A DNA stretch of 64,000 nt, taken from contig JAKJXP020000046.1 of assembly GCA_022225965.2 (NCBI GenBank), forward strand, positions 186,001 through 250,000, given 5' to 3'. Source of the DNA: Diatrype stigma. Lineage: Eukaryota; Ascomycota; Sordariomycetes; Xylariales; Diatrypaceae. Positions within the stretch are counted from its first letter, which is position 1; each line of letters starts with the position of its first letter. The notes under the pieces are model-generated. The model saw only the letters and a program-made list of their open reading frames with translations, searched no databases and was not told where the DNA came from. Positions 50,141 to 60,800 of this stretch are shown one piece after another. Position numbers and translations under genes: made by a program.

Positions 50141-51004
50141 CTAAGCCCTATAAGTTTTACGCAACTCAGTGTCGACAATCCCAAGATCCATCCAGTTCAG
50201 CGCCGACCACTTGTGCGGGTTCTGCTTCGCTTCGACCCAGTGCTTCATCGCCAGCACCGCCTGCTTCGCCCACCTATCATCGCTGAGGCCCCCGGTGCCC
50301 GTGCCCAGCGGCGTCATCAGGATCGACTCTATTTTCGTCGGCGCCGGCGCGGGGTCCTCCCTCTCTCCCTCACCAGCCTTTCCCGGGTCGACGGTGTTGC
50401 TGAGGTTAGCGTTGTGCTGATCAATAGCATTCAGCAAGCTCCAGATACACTCGTACACGACGTCGCGGTCCCAGGTGCACAGCGAAGGGAGCCGCATCGT
50501 CGGGCACAGCGCCAGGTAGCGGCAACCCCAGGCACCACCGTCGTCGTCGCCGAGCGAGCCGTCCTGGTACGGCCGCAGGCGGCCGCGGTACTCCTCGACG
50601 GGGATGCGCACGAGGCAGCAGGCGCCGGGGGGCAGGTAGCCGGCGTGGCGGCGGTACAGCTCGGCCTGGGCGGCGCGGGTCAGGGCGGCGTAGTCGTCGC
50701 GCGGGCCGAAGGCGCGCGACAGCGCGTCGTCGAAGCCGCCGTCGAGGATGCCGTAGGAGTTGGCGGGCGACACGGCGAGGTCGAAGCGCAGCGAGGACGG
50801 CAGGTCCGCCAGGTACGTGTTGTGCACCGTGTAGTGCAGGTGCGAGGACAGCGGCGAGGCGGTGGCCGGGGCCGGGGCGATGGAGGGCGGGGACGAGGCG
50901 TGCGAGGCTAGGGCCTGCGCGAATGCGGCCGATGCTGACGGTTGCATGCAGAGGAGGTGGATGTGGGGGAGGAGGGGCGGGGATGCTGCCGGGTTCGCGG
51001 CCAT
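50141..51004 (-). CDS. Macro-domain-like (ADP-ribose binding) protein
   Basis: A single-exon ORF of 287 residues starting at ATG 51004 (GGCCATGG context). It contains LRFDLAVSPANSYGILDGGF (the ligand-binding macro-domain loop with the conserved Asn), ACCLVRIPVEEYRG, WGCRYLALCPTMRLPS, DRDVVYECIWSLLNAIDQHN, and SILMTPLGTGTGGLSDDRWA (the second glycine loop), then KQAVLAMKHWVE. This is the layout of fungal macro-domain-like proteins related to Appr-1''-p processing enzymes. They bind or hydrolyse ADP-ribose derivatives; catalytic activity here is inferred. The N terminus is Ala/Ser/Pro-rich with no signal peptide. The GC-rich coding sequence contrasts with its flanks. Confidence 0.85.
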   Translation of the reverse strand: MAANPAASPPLLPHIHLLCMQPSASAAFAQALASHASSPPSIAPAPATASPLSSHLHYTVHNTYLADLPSSLRFDLAVSPANSYGILDGGFDDALSRAFGPRDDYAALTRAAQAELYRRHAGYLPPGACCLVRIPVEEYRGRLRPYQDGSLGDDDGGAWGCRYLALCPTMRLPSLCTWDRDVVYECIWSLLNAIDQHNANLSNTVDPGKAGEGEREDPAPAPTKIESILMTPLGTGTGGLSDDRWAKQAVLAMKHWVEAKQNPHKWSALNWMDLGIVDTELRKTYRA

Positions 51005-51560
51005 GGTGATTGAGTAGTATCCGGTGGGGGGGTCGGATTGTCAGTATTATGAGTTGGTGTAATGTGAGCAGGGGGGTTGTTCAATCAATAATTCGTAATA
51101 AGTAAGTACTTTGATGAATGCAATGGACGCAGAGCACCTAAGGTAATATCCAAAAGTTCATCTCTTGCGTTTGACGTGGCCTGCGAGGTTGACGTTTATA
51201 TACTTGATATAGAAGCTAGAGGAACCGCATATTTACGCCGTGTGCTGTACCCGGGCTTGCTATACGAGGGCCACCTATAGAAATGGGACAGATGCTTCTT
51301 ATTCTAACTTGCCTAGGTCGATATGACGTAACTAGCACTCAGGCAGCAAGAATTTGGCCCATCGACAGGTGCCATTTTCTATTCCCAGCAATGGAAGCTG
51401 CGAAAGCATCAAGATGAATCTTATTTATGGACCTAAGTTACGCCTTTTCAACTAACTGCCAATACCGCTCGCTGTAATTGTTGATTGATGCCCGAAACCC
51501 GTCCTGCTTTTCCGGGTGGGGTGGAGGGTGGGGAGAAAAGGGGGGAAGCAAATTTGATTT
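51005..51560. other. Intergenic region
   Basis: Promoter region of the macro-domain gene and 3' flank of the CVNH-LysM gene, both on the minus strand. No ORF of interest. Confidence 0.55.
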
Positions 51561-52574
51561 TTAAACAAGCGTTAGCCTTCCGTTCTCATTCCCTATCCTC
51601 TCATCCAGGTTGATGTGGCTCCGACGCCAATGGCCTCCCGTGTCCATCAGCTCCGCCTCCAGGACCCGCCCCCCATCCACGAGGCGGACATCTCGCGCCG
51701 AGGCGCCGAAGTTCCCGACGGCGCCCCCGCCCGGCACCGACAGCACCTGACCAGGGTAGATCATGTCCGGGTTCGCTAGGTTGTTCCTCCGAGCCAGGTC
51801 CTCAAAGTTGCAGCCGACCCGCCCCGCGATGTTCCGCAGCGTGTCCCCCTGCATCACGGTAACGCTGGCCCCGCCGCCGGAACCCCCCGCCACCCAGCGG
51901 AAGTGGCCGTCCTCGTTGCTGAGCACCGCGTTGAGGTTCATGATGCTGACCTGGGTACCGCCGTCCGTGCGCCGGCATGTGGCGCGCAGGTCGTGGCCCT
52001 CGAGATGGATATCGTACGATGAAGCCGAGAAGTTCCCGCCGCCGCCGCCGCTTATCGACCGGTCGTGGTGGGTCGGGATCGGCGAGTGGTGGTGGTGGTG
52101 CGACTCGGAGTGGTGGGGGGAGGGCGCGTGGTACGGCCCCTGCGAGGAGTACCCGGGCGGCGGCGTTCCGTAGCTCTGCTGCTCGTGCTGGATCTTCTCT
52201 TCGTGTCTTTCCTCCTTCTTGTCTTGCACGAAGTCTTGCAGCTTGTGGCCGGCGAACGCGCCACCGATGGCGCCGAGGACCCCGTGGCCCATCTTGTGCC
52301 CTCCGTAAGCGCCCGCTACGCCACCGGCGAGGCCTCCCATCAGGCCACGCTCGCCATCCTGTCCGGGGCCACCAGCACCCTGAGGCGGATGCGGGCTACC
52401 GCCCCCTCGCTCGTCGTATATGTCCCCGTATTGTGAAGCATAGGGCTGGCCGTAGGCTGGTTGCCCACCACTAGGAGGTCCATACGGACTCGCATTGTGC
52501 GGCTCGCCGTAGTAGGATGCTGCCTCGCCGTACTGTCCACCGCCTTGGTGGCCCTGGTAACTCATATTTGTCAT
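51561..52574 (-). CDS. CVNH-LysM lectin with glycine-zipper N terminus
   Basis: Single exon, 337 residues. Residues 1-75 are Gly/Gln/Tyr/Pro-rich. Residues 77-110 (GLMGGLAGGVAGAYGGHKMG and onward to GAIGGAFAGHKLQD) form a glycine zipper. A His-rich linker follows (about 150-170). Residues 181-228 are the first half of a cyanovirin-N homology domain (NFSASSYDIHLEGHDLRATC ... LNAVLSNEDGHFRW). Residues 237-281 are a LysM (VTVMQGDTLRNIAGRVGCNF ... NPDMIYPGQVLSVP). Residues 288-337 complete the CVNH fold (NFGASARDVRLVDGGRVLEA ... INLDERIGNENGRLTLV). A LysM inserted in a CVNH domain is the known type III arrangement in filamentous fungi; CVNH binds mannose or related glycans and LysM chitin-type oligomers. 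No signal peptide is seen, so it appears intracellular. The ATG at 52565 (MSYQG) may be the true start. Confidence 0.93.
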   Translation of the reverse strand: MTNMSYQGHQGGGQYGEAASYYGEPHNASPYGPPSGGQPAYGQPYASQYGDIYDERGGGSPHPPQGAGGPGQDGERGLMGGLAGGVAGAYGGHKMGHGVLGAIGGAFAGHKLQDFVQDKKEERHEEKIQHEQQSYGTPPPGYSSQGPYHAPSPHHSESHHHHHSPIPTHHDRSISGGGGGNFSASSYDIHLEGHDLRATCRRTDGGTQVSIMNLNAVLSNEDGHFRWVAGGSGGGASVTVMQGDTLRNIAGRVGCNFEDLARRNNLANPDMIYPGQVLSVPGGGAVGNFGASARDVRLVDGGRVLEAELMDTGGHWRRSHINLDERIGNENGRLTLV

Positions 52575-55500
52575 AGTACGTCTGACAAGCCGATAGATTT
52601 GGTTTTGGGTATGATGAGTAGAGTAGTTCTGCCGTTGTATACTAGGTAACTAGGTAAGGAGCTGGAAAGTGAAGGAGGGGAATTTGGATCAAGATACATA
52701 TATCTATATATGAGCAGCAAACACCACCGTTTCCCACCGGCACTTCTTCTGCATCGTATCTGGGTCTGGCGCGTGCGTTCATGTACTCCGTCTCCGTACA
52801 CAGCCCCTAACTTGAGAGGTTAAGTGGGCCTCTGCCTTCGTAGCGTGCATATATCGGAGCCGCCGTCGGGCTTGATTAACTTCATTGGCATGCGCCTCGA
52901 TCTTCTAGAGTCCAGTGCTTGCTCTGCCTACCCTGCCGTCCCTCCGCATGCACAACTGACAGCCAGCAGCGTGTTTGGTGGGAGCCACGCGTACCCACAT
53001 CTGCCACATATCAACTAACACCTGCAGAACACAAAACACCAAGTGGCACACATCACTCGTGATGTGATTCCGGCTATTGGAGTGCGAAGTTTATCTTACG
53101 TTTCCTCTTGGGCTAGCCTGTTCCACGCTACTGGCTGTGGCGATGCCTCGACTTTACACCGCCTAGCTCATGTAGCACGATGTGGATAAGGTAAGCTGTC
53201 TGTGGATGGATAGCCGGCACTCGCGGAGCTAACAGTTGCGGATAATCGGCAGCGAAATATTGCGTTGCGGCTTTGTACTGCAGGTGCTTGGCGCTACGAT
53301 ACGAAGTCCAGATGACGGATTCGTGTAGAGCTCTGGTTCGAAGCTGCGCGCGAAAACTACCGAATGAAATCGGGGTTGAGAACGCTCGAGACCTCATGCC
53401 GGGCTCTCTCCTCACGGGAACTGCGCAAACCCGCTTCAAACGACACAAGATCCACTAACGTGCCACTACGAACGAAGTCGTGCCAATAAGGATGTAGTAT
53501 CATGAAGAGACACTTATGACGATATCATCGTCTTCTGCACATTACATACCTCAGCCTATTGAACCAACTATGTCGGCATATGGGCTGGAGAGAGCTCTCT
53601 AGAATAAGTCCAAGGTTGTCTTTTATACCATTCGACTATCACAATCGGCCAGCCAGGGAACCCGGGTACTGGGGAAAGGAGTCCTGGTGCAGTTGTAGCT
53701 GTTCGAACACGTGATCATTTAGGCATCTTCTCACTTGAGCTCGCAAACAGGCAGTCTAGGATCCTACTTCGCATAGGAACTGTATGGGTGCCTAGGGCAT
53801 CGATCATGACAATCATGCTGGTCGATTCATTACTTCATCCACCATACCACACTATAAGACCAATTAGAACACATGGCTGATGTCGTCTAAACAGCCGCCG
53901 AAGCGCTGACGCAAGACGAATCTATTGATCTCTTATCCAGTATTGAGTGTCACTGATGCCGTGTTGAAATCTTTAACGCTCAGCATGGCATGTGACGATG
54001 GTATATGCACCTGCGGTCGTCGTGATTGGGCACTGGTTGATGCCCAAGTGAACCACCACTATCCGGCAACGACTTACGGCGAAGGCCATCAGCCAGAGTC
54101 AGTCTGCAATAGCAGATATCATATATACAGTGAACCCACCAGCGATGTCGGATTAGGCGGGCCACAATGATCAGGTCAATGGCTTGCAGTGTAACATTGG
54201 GACGTGAACACAGCTGTTTCAACATCTCTAGCATAGACCATGCCCTCCTTTTTGGTGTGTTTATGTCTCACTAGAAATATCATATGTCCGTGATAATCTT
54301 GGTATATAAGGAGCTATAAGCTATAACTCATCCCTTCCTCTCCGTCCTAACTTAATGGGTCATATCAGTTAGGCAAATGAAAGAAATGACTTCGAACTCT
54401 ACATATGACCCGAACCCTCTATTACGGGGCGATGGCTGATATATCCAAATCATGATATGACCGAACAACTTCATACCTGGCTAGTATAGATTTATCTTCT
54501 CCTAAATGATTTTAGGTTTTTCGTTTTAGAACACGTCTGTCGGGTGTTCAATGTCTCCTCTACTCTTATAGCGTCCTTGATACATTGGCCGTGTGAATGC
54601 ACCAGATACTGAACAACCCTCTTTGTCCTGGCTCCGGGACTGGACATATCTAGGGAATAATCGACAGGATCATGTAACTACGTAGAACTTCAGATATCGG
54701 ACATTCTGGCCAGGGGCCTCCAGGTACGTATTATGGTATTTTAACCCTCACACCCACGTCTAAACGAGTAACAAGGGCTTATTACATATCTGAAGTTTGA
54801 GAATGGATGAAGGCTATATAGCGCCTCCGAGTCCCTAATCATTCGCTTTACCTCATAAAACTGAATTCAACACTGCTATCCTGAGGGAAACTTCGGCGGT
54901 AACCAGCTACTAGATGGTTCGATAAGTCCTGTTGCAATGGCGGTTAGCATTTGCGTATCATGAAAAGAAGAAAAATTACGGAACATAGAAAAAAGAAAAC
55001 TCACTTTCGCCCCCATGCGCAGATTTGACGATCGATTTGCACGTCAGAACCGCTGCGAGCCTCCACCAGAGTTTCCTCTGGCTTCACCCTATCCACGCAT
55101 AGTTCACCATCTTTCGGGTCCGAACAGTTATGTCTTACTCAAATCCTTCCGAATACATCAGGATCGGTCGATGATGCACCTGATGTGAAGCTTTCACCTC
55201 CGTTCACTTCCCTTACGCGTGAGGGTTTAACACCCAAACACTTGCATAAATATTCGACTCCTTGGCCCGTGTTTCAAGACGGGTCGTTGATGACCATTAC
55301 GCCATATGGGCATATTTCTAGTGCGAGCCTCGAGGAGAAAGGCGTATGTATGCTGCGGGAAACTCTACGATAAAAAATTTACTTCTCCTGGTTGGTTTTC
55401 TCTTCTGCACAGTTGGCCCCTGAGTAGCTAAGTACTGTCACACCGACACCACAAGATAACGCCCGTTCATTTCTGGCCCTGTATTATCAGTCTCAGTCTA

Positions 55501-57834
55501 TGAATGAGCATGAAGACATTATGCCTTACGGTACACTACCTATATAACATGCTAGAGTGGACCTTCGTACCTCGACTTCTCTATTAACTCCTGCTGAAAC
55601 GTCGTTGCGAAGCATATTCCATGTTCCCTTTGAGATACGAGTATGCGTCTCCACAAAAAGTCGGCAGTCTCCTTTACGACGCGGGAAAGCCCTTTGGCAG
55701 TCGGAATTTTCCATTGGAATGATGATGAGATGGAAATTATTGTCACAACACCATCAACCTTAAACCAGCCTTGATCTGAACCCACATCGTATGTCATCTC
55801 CACTAGAGACCCTTGATTCGGCATGTAATGTGTCCATGAACGCCTAAAGACTGCGCCCTATGTACCAAGTAGCACCTGGTTCTGTTGTCCTGGAACCAAA
55901 CTGTCCCCAAAATCACATGCATCTATAATCTCATATGCCACAAATGGCTCATCGCATGCAAAAGCCAGTATCTCTAGTATATTATTTTAACCAGCAACTC
56001 TTGCTTGTATCTCAGAGGGCGGACACGGTTTAGATCTCATCGAATGACGCACGACATATGGCCAACGCCAAATTATAGATAACAATTGATCGTGAAGACC
56101 TGCCCCCGTGCCTGTAGGCCCCTGCTGTTCCCCATTGGAACAGAGGGCCTACTAGGTATAGCACAGGTATGTATTCTTGGATCTGCTCGCTTGAGAGGGC
56201 GCTAAGTAGCGGAGGACTAACCTAAAGAGAATCCGAGAGCTGAGGCGCTGACATTCTGGATAGCCAAGTAATTTGCAATGCATAGTCTTTTGTATGAAGC
56301 CTTGCGATTTGAGTGCTGTCACACACTGTCATGGCGCATCATGCGATCACCTAACAAGAGTTCTCTCTTAGAACGCTCCGTACGTATACCAACTGGGCAG
56401 GTGAACGTATGCTCCTGAACCTAATCATCACCGTGAGCCAAGCCGCAAATGTCCGTTCGCCTTGAATATCTGCTTTGGTTCTGTCATATCCTTCGGTCCA
56501 TCTACATGGAAATACTGCCTCAAGTCGGATTAATGGAAACATGGATACAGCTACGAAGAGGATTTCGAGGAAGAACCCGATTTGCCTTCTGCAGGCGTAT
56601 CATCTAGACTAGACTAACGAATCAAGACGCCGCCTTTTCTGCATCTGCCCCACGTGGCATCACCAACATGCATCCGGGGTCCGGGGCGCCTCCCGGCCCA
56701 TGTACCCCATCCCGACCGCCAAGATCTGATTTCATGCGACAGTACTTCGTAGACAACAGTACAATCTCGACCGTAGTGCGGAGTACGAAAGGATAATTGG
56801 ATGAGCCAATGGGCGGATAAATAAGGCATCCATGTGAGCTACGAATATAACGTCTTCTTCGATCTCACCACTTGATGAGTGAGTTATTGGTTTTTATTCC
56901 AAATTGAAGGTTGGGGTGAGGACTCATGGACTTGGAAGATCTCAGGAACGATCAACCTACCAAAAGGGGAAAGTGATATATGCTGGTGCTAGGAACCATC
57001 ACTGCTATTGAAGGCCTAGGCGATGACTATTGACTACAGCTGGAACTAAGATCGGCGCGTCTCAGGGGTCACACGTGTCGTGTCTCCAGCCCCGACTAAT
57101 AACCCATTATCCTAACCCATACATGTACCTCCAATGCTACAGAAACAATATGGAAAAATATGTATCCGTTCAGCGGAGATCTATTTATATGCAGATTATG
57201 AACGTGCACGGGTTGGTGACACACATTGCCGCATGCAGTGTATGTTTCCCATGCGGCCTAGGCATAAATAAGTGCGAGTGACAACAAGGCATGTCCAATC
57301 AAAGAACCGATATCCCTGGTATATTTGCTTCGGAGAGAAGCATCATCCTAGTTCGTAAATCTCGTACTCTACAAGGTTGCTGGCATTCAACCCCATCTCG
57401 TGAAGGTGCCCAGTTGTGGCAATCTGTTATGTAGATCCTAAATTACAGATTGGGTTCGGCCTTACAGACAGGCAGAGTCCGAAACAAACCATACGGACCT
57501 CAGTGGCCCAAGCGTGACATATGTATGGTTTTTATCGGACTCTGCAGACAGATTGGGTTCGGCCCCGAGATGGGGGATTCTCAGGTATCGGCCCGGGGTG
57601 TTTCCAGGGGCATCTGTGTAAGGACTATAGCATTTCACCCGACTGCCACTCTTTCCACCATGGTTCTATGCTTTCTAGTCTCGAGCATTCGAATGTTGGG
57701 TGTTACAACACCAGAGCTCACCAACTCCCAGTTTCGTACAGGTACCATTGCTATTAGAGAATCTAATCTGCTTCAGGTCTTAGTTCTGTAGCTTTCTCTT
57801 CCTACATACATATGTATTTCAAATACTTTACACT
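52575..57834. other. Gene-poor 5.3-kb region left of the PKS
   Basis: I find no ORF with recognisable motifs on either strand. The only structure noted is the nested repeat at 57445-57564. Confidence 0.5.
57445..57564. repeat. Inverted repeat flanked by 17-bp direct repeats
   Basis: ACAGATTGGGTTCGGCC occurs at 57445-57461 and 57548-57564. Between them, 57472-57494 and 57523-57545 are reverse complements at 21 of 23 positions. The unit lies about 270 bp beyond the PKS stop codon. The layout (direct repeats outside an inverted repeat) resembles a tiny foldback insertion with duplicated flanks, but 17 bp is long for a target duplication. Confidence 0.75.
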
Positions 57835-60800
57835 TTATTTCGCGTCCTTCCCAACCGAACTCTTGGCCACAACCACGTCGGCGATCTCTACGATTGGGGT
57901 GCCGCCCATGATCTTGAAGACTGGCACCGGAGCACTAAATTCCCTACCGATCCAGTTCCGCAGCTCAACAGCCATAAGAGAGTCCACGCCGTAGGAGGAC
58001 AGTGGCTTGCTCGACTCTACATCGTCCGGCGATATGGACATGGCACGTGCCAGCTTGGCCGCTAAGGCCCGCAGCACAACTTGCGTGCGTTCTTCCGCGT
58101 CTTTGGCTTGACGGAAGAGTGCACCCGCGGCTTGGTCGGGCGCCAACTGCTGTTTCGAGGAGCTCCCATCACCACCAGCTCCCGCGCCCTCGCCCGCGCG
58201 AACGAGGAACGAGAAGGCCGCCCACAGGGGCCGGTCTAGCAGGGCCGGAGGGGTCTGGCCCTCGGCGAGGGCATGCGCCGGAGTGCGCGCTCCTATCAGG
58301 GCCTGGTTCTTCCCGAACGGGCTGGTCGGGTCGCAGGCCATGGTGAGGAAACCGAGCAGCTCCGTGTCGTCGATCTGCTGCATGTCATTGGCCTCTTGGC
58401 GCTGGCGCTGGTACTGCCCGGTCTCGGAAATGAGGCCAATATTGCGCATCCAGCCAATGTTGAGCGAGAGCGCCTTCTGGCCGTTCGCGGTCCGGAACGA
58501 GGCGAGCGCGTCTTGTGCTGAGCACCCGCCCGCGTAATTGGAACTGGCCATCTGGCCGTTGACACCACTATTATTCCATCATTGGTCAGCAAACGATCTG
58601 CTGGTTAAAGCAATCCGAGCAGCTTCGATCGAGAATAACAACAGAGAGGGGATACTTACGCTAGGGAAGAGAGAAGGATGAAGAAATCGAGGTTGTCGGG
58701 CAGTAGACGATGTAGGTTCACCGACGTTTGGACCTTCGAACGAATGGTCAGATCCCACTGCGCGAACGTCATACTTTGCTGGAAGATGGCATCCTGAAGG
58801 ACGGTGGCGGCGTTGATGCAGCCCTTGATCGGCGGCATGGTTTTGGCGCATTCTGCCAGCATGTTGGCCAGGCTGCTTTCTGATGAGACATCGCACTTGG
58901 GCGCGATAGCAGTCACTCCGCGTGCCGCCAGCTCCTCCAATACCTCACAAGCAGCCTTGGAAGAGGCACCTGACCGGGACGGCACGATCAGGTTCTTCGC
59001 TCCCCGATCGGTCATCCATCGGATGATTGCCCGTCCAAGACCGCCTGAACCTCCCGCAATGAGGTAGGACGCGTTCGCATCGAAGGTCCATGATCGTCGC
59101 TCTTGAACGAATTGCTATTGCACAAACAAATTAGTCTGGATTATAGTTATAGGTGCTCGAAAAGCTAGTAGACTTACTGGGACGACATCGTCAGGCTTCG
59201 GGCTAACGACTATGCGGCCGCTGTCGCCGCCATTCTGGAGATGTTTGAATGCCTGCTTGATGTCGGACGCGCTAAACACGCGCAAGGGCTGGGGATTCTG
59301 GATCTTGCTCTGGTCCAGCAGCTGCATCGTCTCCCTCAGCAGCCTAGCCGTGATCTTGGGTGTCAGGCCTACCGGGTCGACGGCCGAGAATGTGATGTTT
59401 CTCGCAAACATTGCCATCGGGAGAGCGGCGTTGGCCTCGATATTGGTACGACCTATCTCAACAAAGCGTCCAAAGCGGGCAGTGCATTCACAGGATGCCT
59501 GTAGCTCGTCACTGCCAGTGAGCGAATTCAAGACAACATCGACGCCATCACCCTCGGTGAGCCGCAGCACGGCCTTAGCGAACGACGTGTTACGACTGGA
59601 GAATACATGGTCCGCATTGATACCTAGTGTATCAACCAGGAACTGTTTCTCTTCGCTTGAGAAAGTAGTCGCGAATACGTCCGCGCCCTTCATCTTGGCG
59701 ATCTGAATAGCCAGCTGGCCCACGCTGCTCGCAGCCGCATGGATCAAGACTTTTTCTCCTTCCTCCAGGTGGGCAATATCAACTAGGGCGCGATAAGCTG
59801 TGATACCTGGAACTAGAACCGAGGCTGCGGCATCGAAAGGAAGGTTATCGGGCAGCTTGACGACACTCGTCTCGAGCGCCCGGGGGTACTTGCGCAGGCA
59901 GCCCAAAGCGACCATGCCTACGCGATCGCCTGGCTTCAACGACGACGAATCACGACCTACGCGCGTAACAACACCGGCGCAGTCGGTGCCCAGCAACTTC
60001 CGGTGGTTGTCGGCGCGACCCATGGCAGTTTGGAGATCGCGCTCGCTTACACCCCAAGCCTTGGCTTCGATCTCGACCTCGCCAGGAACGAGTTCAGTCC
60101 CATATGCAACATCTTCCACGAACTGCAAGGCGTCGAGGCTGTTTTGCGCTCCTGTAGTGAGCTGCAAGGCGGGCGACTCGGCCCAGGATGTTTGCTTCGG
60201 CTGCTGGGAGAGCAGAGATCGCAGGGCGCTGTTCCCTGGCACGTCCTCGATAGCGCGACCCGTCATGATGGTACCGTTTCGGACGACGTACTCGAGTTCT
60301 GAAGACGAATGCGAGTCAAAAGTGGCCTGGAAAGTCTTGTTGATGAAGGACGCCACGCCCTCGTCTGTCTCACCCTCGATAGCCAGCGTGACGATACGAT
60401 TGTCGGGCTGCTCGGCGCGGATCGAGCGGAGGAAGCCTTGTGCGACGCTGTAGCTGGCATACTGCTCGTCCTGGTTACTTGTCGCAGTGACCCAAAGTAG
60501 GTTGGGCGCTTGTCCGATCAGGTACTTGAGGGCTGCATATTCCTCCTCCGATAGGTTCGCAAGCAAGGGCCTGTTGTTCACTTCGGCAAGACAGACAACA
60601 ATATCATCCTTAGACAAGTTTGCCAGGCTCTTCGAAAGCTGATCCTGTGCGAAACCACATGTGCTGACTTGCCGCTCGCCCTTAGGATTGAGCTGCTCAC
60701 GTACTGCGTTCGCCAATTGCTGCTGGGCATCGGATGGCTGTCCATCCGTAATCAGGACAAGTTGACTACTGGGACTGGATATCTCGGCAGCTGGTGATTC

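Noticed and set aside
49697..50911. 404-codon plus-strand frame with a poly-Lys stretch
   Set aside because: It runs through the A80 tract and is antisense to the macro-domain gene; the lysines are an artefact of the homopolymer.
58510..58560. KR motif YAGGC instead of YxxxN as a sign of a dead ketoreductase
   Set aside because: As I recall, cysteine at this position is found in other fungal reducing PKSs, and the rest of the KR looks intact, so I do not claim inactivity.
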